NCBI GenBank assembly: GCA_963576735.1
Contig: OY755184.1
Span: forward strand, 5,766,001-5,830,000
Direction of reading: 5' to 3'
Length of the DNA stretch: 64,000 nucleotides
DNA from: Bedellia somnulentella
Taxonomy: Eukaryota; Arthropoda; Insecta; Lepidoptera; Bedelliidae
A model generated the notes under the pieces. That model saw nothing but the letters and a program-made list of their open reading frames with translations, did no database searches and was not told where the DNA came from. The stretch's first letter is position 1. Every line of letters begins with the position of its first letter. A program made the translations under genes and the position numbers. Below are positions 54,311 to 61,700 of this stretch, piece by piece.

Positions 54311-56173
54311 GGTTTGTATGTTCCTTATGGAAACAAAAACTACTAGACGGATTTTAACGAAACTTGGTACAATTATTCTTCATACTCCTGCGCAGGTTTT
54401 TGTATAGTTTTCAGCATAGAAGTAAAGGGGAATTTTGGGATATTTGGGGAAAACGGGAGAAGTTATTCCATTTTTTAAGCTTCCGTCGCGTGTGCAGCCT
54501 TAATGGTTAAACTTACATAGAAATCATGTGTGGCGGAAATATTCTTTATAAAATTATCTAAAAAAAATTCCTCAACAGTATATGTCTATCTTTTATGGTT
54601 GACTCACAATAACACGTGTAATTCCTGATAGCTTAGCAGTTCGGAACATCCTGATTATATTTGTTTACTCTTACGTTTGTAAACCTCTCATTCATCCCTA
54701 ATTTAAATAAGGTAACATTATTACCTATTCAATAAAAAAAGAAGCATAGAAATCGGTAGACAAACACTGAAATTATACATAAAATAAGCCATCGCGCCCG
54801 TGATCGAAACCAAATCTTTACTAATTTACATATAACATACTAGATGGCGCCAGTAGTTGCATCCTACATAACGTAATGATTTATTTTTTAGATTGTTATA
54901 AATACTTCATGGCGTTTTATTCCAAAATTTGCTATTAAACGGAAATACTGAACCGTTCATTAAAGCGCAATCAAAATCACCAAACTACACTGTTAAGGGA
55001 GTGCTATAAATTTAATAAATTAATAACATTACGCTGAATATCACAATGCTTGAGCAGTGACTGAAGAAAGAAACCTCAGATATTTAAAAAAACAACGCTA
55101 CCCGTGCGAAGCTGGGACGATCCACTAGTAATAATAATAAATCTTTATTTCCAAAAAATTGTAATGTTACAGTCTATACAGAACCGTTCATAAAAGCGCT
55201 TTCAAAATCACAAGCTAACACTATTGAGAAGTGCTATAAGTTTTAATCAAGGCAAGGCTCTTAATTGTATAAAGCTTGAGCAGTGATTTAAGAAACCTCA
55301 GGTATTTTTAAACTACGCCACCCGTGCGAAGCTTGGCCGATCCACTAGTCAAGTATATTTTACTATTACAGTTTTTCAATTCGTACTCTTATACAATTTA
55401 CGCTGGTTACTATTATCTTTAGGCATTACTATTAAAAACATGTTTGGTATGCTAATTAATTGTTATTGTGTACGTACCGCTTTATCAGCTGAGAAGTTTT
55501 GTGCCAGTGCTATGGTAATGGGTCTTGACAAGTCCATTGACCTGACGTGTGTTGCAACAGCTCTGGAAATATTAATTTACGTATTAATATAACACCAATT
55601 ATATCATATATACGCTAATTTATCTTTTATATAAGATATACATGCATATGCTTACGGCTATAAATCCCTCAAAGGGGAAAACCTTGTAAAACAAAGGTTT
55701 TTGGTGATTGGTCTTCTACCACATTGTATAAAGATCACTTAAAAAGCCCCAATACCCTTAGTCGTCTCTTACGATCACCCACGGAAACAAATGGGGTAGT
55801 GACATTATAGGCACTACACGGCAATCGACATGTATATACGCTAAAGTAATTAAGTTTTTTTTATATAAGACTTACGCCTGATTTCTGAATTGAGAATTCA
55901 AGCTGAGAACGACTTAAGTATCGTTTTGTCTCATTCAGTTGTTAAGATTTCAATGCGACAGAACGATACTTAAGTTGTTCTCAGCTGGAATACTCAATTC
56001 AGAAATCGGTCGTTAATATAAAACCTTACTTGAAGTAAGCATCCGCTGCTATCTTCTGAGATCTCGGCTCATTGGCAATGGACCACATGACGACGCTGGG
56101 ATGGTTCTTGTCGCGGCGAATTAGTTCCGTCAGAGACTGTTTGTGCTTGGCGAGGAGAGCGTCCGTGAAGATG
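50178..56173 (-). CDS. GUSB: Beta-glucuronidase (GUSB-like), C-terminal exons, partial
   Basis: A glycosyl hydrolase family 2 enzyme that removes terminal beta-D-glucuronic acid from glycosaminoglycans, normally in lysosomes or secreted. Five exons in transcript order are 56030-56173, 55478-55562, 51451-51627, 50664-50802 and 50178-50359. All have GT-AG junctions and matching phases, with stop TAA at 50180-50178. The general acid/base Glu is in '[13 protein letters not shown]' (first exon here) and the nucleophile Glu in '[18 protein letters not shown]' (third). '[10 protein letters not shown]' and '[20 protein letters not shown]' are the usual C-terminal family motifs. The N-terminal sugar-binding and Ig-like domains must be encoded beyond the right edge, so the next intron is more than 7.8 kb and contains the Helitron at 56491. 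The intron from 51628 to 55477 holds two more Helitrons. Nothing in the visible exons is broken. Confidence 0.93.
50970..51096 (+). repeat. Repeat Z fragment in a GUSB intron
   Basis: The 3' half only: 'GTGGGTGATGGTTTTGGGGA', 'CCGCATCGCCCAAAAACTAA', 'TTCGCCTCTTACGACACCC'. It is diverged. It lies between GUSB exons 50664-50802 and 51451-51627. Confidence 0.7.
52795..53950 (+). mobile_element. GGGACC element carrying a SWIM/YqaJ gene
   Basis: A 1156-bp unit with inverted ends GGGACCGTGCACA and, in reverse complement from the right, GGGACCGTGCGCA. A looser match (GGTGGCAGCAC / GGTGCTGCCAAC) lies further in. TATA flanks both sides (52791-52794 and 53951-53954). Intact Helitron copies read AAGTTATACAT at this point, so exactly one TATA was duplicated on insertion. 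The interior is a decayed gene of SWIM-YqaJ type. No known transposase is visible. Confidence 0.87.
52937..53915 (+). pseudogene. SWIM zinc finger / YqaJ-like recombinase gene, broken
   Basis: Three pieces can be followed. The first is an N-terminal frame from 52937 up to 'ISILYDVQ' (a GT-AG-like intron, or simple decay, then follows). The second, from about 53239, has '[20 protein letters not shown]', the C-x-C-xn-C-x-H pattern of a SWIM zinc finger, followed by 'QQWGKPS' and a stop at 53420. The third frame, from 53481 to 53915, ends '[17 protein letters not shown]', the opening motif of YqaJ-type viral recombinase/exonuclease domains. The frame shift between the second and third pieces and loss of the whole nuclease core after RITAS make it inactive. 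SWIM plus YqaJ is a recurrent architecture in arthropod multicopy proteins. Confidence 0.75.
54146..55128 (+). mobile_element. Helitron copy B, complete, 983 bp
   Basis: It starts TCTATACTTATAATAAATC (A at 54145) and ends CCCGTGCGAAGCTGGGACGA...CTAG at 55128 followed by T. It has no coding capacity. It contains a (GTCT)n microsatellite at 54268-54311 near its left end, at the same place as in copies A, D and the autonomous copy but of different length. Confidence 0.92.
55170..55348 (+). mobile_element. Solo Helitron 3' end after copy B
   Basis: 'GAACCGTTCAT.AAAGCGC', 'GAGCAGTGA', 'CCCGTGCGAAGCTTGGCCGA' and a CTAG at 55345-55348 repeat the last ~180 bp of copy B, with substitutions. It lies 41 bp downstream of copy B's own terminus, in the same orientation and without a 5' end. 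Confidence 0.8.
55640..55828 (+). repeat. Repeat Z copy in a GUSB intron
   Basis: Forward copy from 'GCTTACGGCTATAAATCCC' to 'GCACTACACGGC', with an internal deletion. It lies 70 bp past GUSB exon 55478-55562 on the intron side. Confidence 0.75.
55875..56012. mobile_element. 138-bp hairpin MITE beside a GUSB splice donor
   Basis: The ends CGCCTGATTTCTGAATTGAG and, reversed, CGACCGATTTCTGAATTGAG continue into an arm of about 50 bp each with few mismatches. TTA flanks both sides (55872-55874 and 56013-56015). It ends 17 bp from the donor of the GUSB exon at 56030. The short duplication and hairpin form suggest a PIF/Harbinger-type or similar MITE. Confidence 0.8.
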
Positions 56174-56609
56174 CTGGAAAAGAAATGGATAAAGTTCAAT
56201 CATACTTCTGAGGGACAAACGAAATGAAATTCTTCTGTATATTGACTTTAAATACGCACAACAGAAACTTGACATCAAAAGTGCTAATGTCCACCAATAG
56301 CACCAAGACATGTGCGCAAGGCTGATGATGATGATGGTGTGCGCAATAAGAAGATTACCCCAAGGTATGCAATTCAATGTTCCGGCAGAAAGTAAGTATT
56401 ACGATAAATAAAAGTTAGATTTATTAGTTAAAAGAAAGATAAATAAAGGTTTTGCTATGACTTTTAAAATGCAATTAATATGTCATGTTATCTATACTTA
56501 TAATAAATCTGTAGAGAGGTCAATTCTGTACATGAAATATAATTGCGAAATAACTATCAGGGGGTGATTAGTGATCGATACTGATGCCAAAAATGCAATC
56601 AGTAAAATT

Positions 56610-56612
<3 letters not shown>

Positions 56613-56667
<55 letters not shown>

Positions 56668-56668
56668 G
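56613..56668. repeat. (GTCT)n microsatellite in Helitron 5' end
   Basis: About 14 GTCT repeats, the longest of the four Helitron copies in the window (copy A has about five, some interrupted, and copy B about 11). The tract is homologous in position, so the differences arose after copying. Confidence 0.9.
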
Positions 56669-57237
56669 GTTTGTATGTGTCTTATGGAAACAAAAACTAC
56701 GCGACGGATTTAAACGAAACTTGGCACAATTATTCTTCATACTCCTGGACAGGTATTTGTATACTTTCCAGCATAGTAGTAAAGGGGAATTTTGGGAAAT
56801 TTTGGGAAATCGGGAGAAGTTACTCCATTTTTTAAGCTTCCGTCGTGTGTGCAGCCTTAATGGTTAAAGTTACATAGATATCATGTATGACAGAAATATT
56901 CTACATACAATTGTCTAAAAAGTATCCCTCAACAGCATATGTCTATCTTTCATAGTTGACCCACGATATCACGTGTAACTCCTGATAGCTTAGCAGTTCG
57001 GAGCATTCTGATTATATTTGTTCACTTTTACGTTTAAAATACTCTCACGCATTCCTAATTCAAAAAAGCTGACATTATAACCTATTCAATGAAGAAAGAA
57101 TCATAGAAATCGGTATAGAAACACCAAAGTTATACATGAAATAAACCAGCGCGCTGTCGCACTTCAATACTTAATCATGTTGTAAGGATTATTTTTGTGT
57201 AACGGTGCCGCGCTCGAACGAGTCGCGGCGTCTTGGG

Positions 57238-57244
57238 TATAAAA
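57238..57244 (+). promoter_or_regulatory. TATA box of the Helitron gene
   Basis: TATAAAA in a GC-rich setting (GGGTATAAAAGGAGGG). If the hAT insert is removed mentally, an initiator-like TTCATTTG falls about 30 bp downstream, the normal TATA-to-start distance. With the insert the two are about 770 bp apart. Confidence 0.55.
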
Positions 57245-57260
57245 GGAGGGAGGTCCGCGG

Positions 57261-58020
57261 TAGGGATGATCGATGTTGCAAAAACATCGATGTTGACATC
57301 GATGTTAACATCGAATCAAAAGTATCGATGTTCGATAAATATCGATCGTGAGCCATCGATATTTTTAAAACATCGATGTTTTTGGGAACAAACAAATTTG
57401 TCTAATATATTTATGTTTATATATTATTATGCATATATAAAAGTTTATTATTATTTAAAAGTAACAAATTAAAAATAAAAACACTCCCAGTATTTTTTAG
57501 GGACACTTTGTAAAAAAGAAAACTTATATGTTTTTTTCCTTTCAGTCTGTTCTGTTGCTGGTGCAGAAGTTCACCAGCTTTGGAAAATAGCCTTTCTGAG
57601 GCTGTGTATGTTGCCGTGCAACACAAATATTTGAAGGCGTTTTTTTTAAATTAGGGCAGGTGGATTCTACTACCTTCCATAAATGTAAAGGGTCTTATTT
57701 AAGGTCAGCCAAAGGAATTTTTAAATAAATTTGCAACTCCAAAGGCATGCTTGTGTTAATCTCTTTGGAATTTAAAACAAACTTATCCGTACGGCTGTGA
57801 GCTTGCTCCGATTATTTTGATCAGTGATTATTCAACTTGAAGCTAGTGCAGTTACTGCACGATAGACCGCGCCGAAAAGAATAATTGACGTTTCGATATT
57901 TTATTCAGTTAACATCGATGTTTCGATGATATCGAAGTCAACCCATCGATGTTAAAACATCGATGTTTTATAGTTAAACATCGATGTTTATTCAACATCG
58001 ATAAATATCGATCATCCCTA
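57261..58020 (-). mobile_element. hAT deletion derivative, 760 bp
   Basis: Terminal inverted repeats TAGGGATGATCGATGTT and its complement AACATCGATAAATATCGATCATCCCTA-like right end are flanked by a perfect 8-bp duplication GTCCGCGG (57253-57260 and 58021-58028). Subterminal regions are packed with ATCGATGTT motifs in both directions, probable transposase binding sites. A transposase 3' end remains inside. The size is far below that of an autonomous hAT element. Confidence 0.93.
57417..57650 (-). pseudogene. hAT transposase C-terminal dimerisation remnant
   Basis: On the minus strand the reading 'TYTASERLFSKAGELLHQQQ' followed by 'NRLKGKKHISFLF' matches the conserved hAT C-terminal motif (P-x-x-S-x-x-S-E-R-x-F-S-x-A-G ... 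R-x-x-L). The frame is open for 69 codons to the stop at 57417. The zinc finger and catalytic domains have been lost by internal deletion. The usual proline before TYTAS appears as Ala-Thr. Confidence 0.85.
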
Positions 58021-58184
58021 GTCCGCGGCCAGCTTCATTTGATATTGGGCAGTTGGTGCGTTCGGAGCGTTCGACCTTATTGACATACAATAATTTGATA
58101 TCGAGAGACCGTGCTAATCAGCGCGACTCTTAGTCTATAAATAGTTTATTTGAATTTACTTTGTTGTTATTTTGTAAAATAACT

Positions 58185-58722
58185 TAGTTGTTTTGGTAGT
58201 GTTTACATATTCGTTCAAATTAAAAGTTATTAAGCGTAGGACATTTATAAATTAAATTACATTAGTTATAAGTATTAATTTTTAAGTGAAGTTGGTATAG
58301 GTAGATATTATTGCAAAGGCGTTTCAGCTTTATTTTCATTTCTTTTTTGTTGTTAGTTGTATAAATTTTTGGTTATAATTCTATAAGAAATTTTTAGTTT
58401 AAATAGTCACTTTGATTTTAAGTGTAAGGTAGCTAAAGTTAGGATCACGTATTAGTTGTTTGGTTAGTGTTTAAATAATCGTTCAAATTACAAATTATTA
58501 AGCATAGGTACATTAAAGTAGTCATAGGTATTTATTTTTGAGTGAATTAGGTATAGGTAGATAGTATTGCACAGAAGTTTCAGCTTTATTTTCATTTCTT
58601 TTTTGTTGTAAGTTGTCTATATTTCTGGATATAATTCTTTTAGAATATTTTAGTTTATGTAATCATTAAGATTTTAAGTGTTAGGTAGCTAAAGTTAGGA
58701 TCTCATACGTAGATTATTTTGT
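58185..58722 (+). repeat. 268-bp tandem repeat in Helitron leader
   Basis: Two diverged units begin TAGTTG at 58185 and 58453. Shared landmarks are 'GTTCAAATTA', 'GGTATAGGTAGATA', 'TTTCAGCTTTATTTTCATTT' and 'TTAGGTAGCTAAAGTTAGGA'-like ends. It is non-coding, AT-rich, and located between the promoter region and the start codon. Confidence 0.85.
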
Positions 58723-58769
58723 TAGGTAAGCCTTTCGTTACCGTAGTAGTACCGTACTTTTATTACACA

Positions 58770-61700
58770 ATGCCACCTAAAAAACCATTATCTTTTTCTC
58801 GAACTTCGAGTAAAGCTAAGAGAATGAGAATTACGCGATCTCAAGAAACGGCAGAGGAAAGAGCAAATCGGTTAAGCTCTATGAGAGTTAGAGCCTCAAC
58901 CTCTCGAGCCAGTGAAAACTCTCCAGAGAGAGAGATGCGATTAGCAGCCATAAGAGCAAGGCGAGCTACATCACGGACGTCTCAAAGCTCTTCTCAACGA
59001 GAGCTAAGGCGTACCATTGACCGAGAACAACATGCGCTATCCCGAGAACTTGAATCTGTTGCACAACGAGAATTACGTCTCACAGCTGACCGCGAACGGC
59101 ATACATTATCTCGCGAGTCCGAAACCTACAATGAGAGGGAATTACGTCTCACAGCTGACCGCGAACGGCATACATTATCTCGCGAGTCCGAAACCCACAC
59201 TGGGAGGAAATTACGCCTCACAGCTGACCGCGAACGGCATACATTATCTCGCGAGTCCGAAACCCACACTGGGAGGGAATTACGCCTCACAGCTGACCGC
59301 GATCGGCATATATTATCTCGCGAGTCCGAAACCTACAATGAGAGGGAATTACGTCTCACAGCTGACCGCGAACGGCATACATTTTCTCGCGAGTCCGAAA
59401 CCTATACTGAGAGGGAATTACGCCTCACAGCTGACCGCGAACGGCATACATTATCTCGCGAGTCCGAAACCCACACTGGGAGGGAATTACGCCTCACAGC
59501 TGACCGCGAACGGCATACATTTTCTCGCGAGTCCGAAACCTATACTGAGAGGGAATTACGCCTCACAGCTGACCGCGAACGGCATACATTATCTCGCGAG
59601 TCCGAAACCCACACTGGGAGGGAATTACGCCTCACAGCTGACCGCGAACGGCATACATTATCTCGCGAGTCTGAAACTTACTCAGAGCGGGAATTACGGC
59701 TTACAGCTGATCGCGATCGGCATATATTATCTCGCGAGTCCGAAACCTACACTGAGAGGGAATTACGCCTCACAGCTGACCGCGAACGGCATACATTATC
59801 TCGCGAGTCCGAAACCTACAATGAGAGGGAATTACGTCTCACAGCTGACCGCGAACGGCATACATTATCTCGCGAGTCCGAAACCTACACTGAGAGGGAA
59901 TTACGCCTCACAGCTGACCGCGAACGGCATACATTATCTCGCGAGTCTGAAACTTACTCAGAGCGGGAATTACGGCTTACAGCTGATCGCGAACGTCATA
60001 TTTTATCTCGGGAATCTGAAACTATTAGTCAATATGAATACCGTTTGACAAACGATAGGATGCAACACAATATTATTCGATCTCTTGAAGACGAACAGGA
60101 GCATGAACAACGACTAGAGTTGGGGCGCGATTATTACAATTCTTTGAGACAAGAACGATTAATAACTTTGTCGAATGAAAGATTAAGAATTGAAAATATT
60201 CGTTCTCTTGAAACAGACGAACAGCGAGAGGCCCGTCTTACTGCAGACAGATTTCGACATAGTCTTAACGACTTAGATGTACACATAGAAGATCAGGGTA
60301 CCTATTCGGTGGCGTGGACCGACAAATATAAAAGTGGGTTTGCTTATAACCTCTCAATTGATTACAGATCATCTTCTGCAATAGGCGATATGGACGTAGT
60401 ATGTTCTTTTTGTAATGCTTTAAAGTGGAGGAAGGAGTCTGCTGGTTTCTGTTGTTCTGGAGGTAAAATAAATTTGCCTTCGTTCGAAGACCCACCGGAG
60501 CCTTTGAAATCACTTCTTTTAGGGGAACATGTGCAATCTAAACAATTCTTAGACCATATTCGCACGTATAATAGTGCATTTCAAATGACATCCTTTGGTG
60601 CACAACAAATCACAGAAGGTCCTTTCATGCCTACTTTTAAGATACAAGGTCAGGTTTACCATTTGATAGGGTCCCTTTTGCCTGAAGACCAACCTAAATT
60701 TCTTCAAATATATTTTATATCCGACTACAATGAACAGTCAAATACAAGAAATGAATATTTCCCGAATTTAAACACTGAACTCATTTCAGAACTCCAGAAC
60801 ATGTTGCATCAGGTTAATTCTTATGTATGCAGTTTTAAATCGGCATTAGAAGCTCTTCCTCAAGATGGTGATAACAATTATAAAATTGTTATAAATGCCG
60901 ATAGGCGTCCAACTCTGGAACACCCTGGGCGTTATAACATTCCATCCACGAATGAAGTTGCGGTAGTATTGGTCGACCAAGAATGTGATAGGCGTGATAT
61001 CGTTATCCGTTCCAGAGACAATCGTTTGCAACGTATTTTCGAAACCCACAGGGCTTACGACAGTTTGCAATATCCTTTGATATACTGTCGAGGGGAAGAT
61101 GGTTATAATTTTGCTGTATACCAAACTGATCCGCATACAGGTGCAATTAATTATAATAAAAAGGTGTCATGTCTTCAATTTTATTGTTACCACTTGCAAG
61201 TGAGACGGAATAGATTTGTATACTTTCAACGTTTTCGTGGCTTATTTAATCAGTATATTGTTGATATGTACGCAAAAATTGAAACCGAGAGATTAATTTA
61301 TATACGATCTAATCAAAGGCAACTGCGCGCCGAAGAATACGTGCACCTTCGCGACGCCATGCAGCAAGATAATGATACTGTGAATATGGGCCGCTTAGTT
61401 ATTTTACCCTCTTCTTTTACTGGTGGGCCACGCTACATGCACGAACGTACTCAAGACGCTTTTTGTTACGTAAGAAAATATGGACGTCCCGACTTATTTA
61501 TTACTGTTACTACCAATCCCAAGTGGGATGAAATCACTCGGGAGCTTATTGAGGGTCAAGCACCGCATGACCGCCATGATATTATCGCAAGAGTTTTTCA
61601 TTTAAAATTAAAATCAATGATTGTTTTACTTACCAAAGATATAATTTTTGGGGAAGTATTGTGTTATATGTATAGTGTTGAGTGGCAAAAACGCGGCTTA

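Noticed and set aside
56069..56377. A 102-residue minus-strand frame near the GUSB exon
   Set aside because: It runs through the splice acceptor at 56174 into the intron and in a different phase from the GUSB frame.
59017..60048. A 343-residue frame full of 'YASQLTANGIHYLASPKPTL'-type repeats on the plus strand
   Set aside because: It is the wrong frame of the 69-bp array. Because 69 is a multiple of three, every frame stays open. The Rep-helicase frame (58770 onward) is continuous through it.
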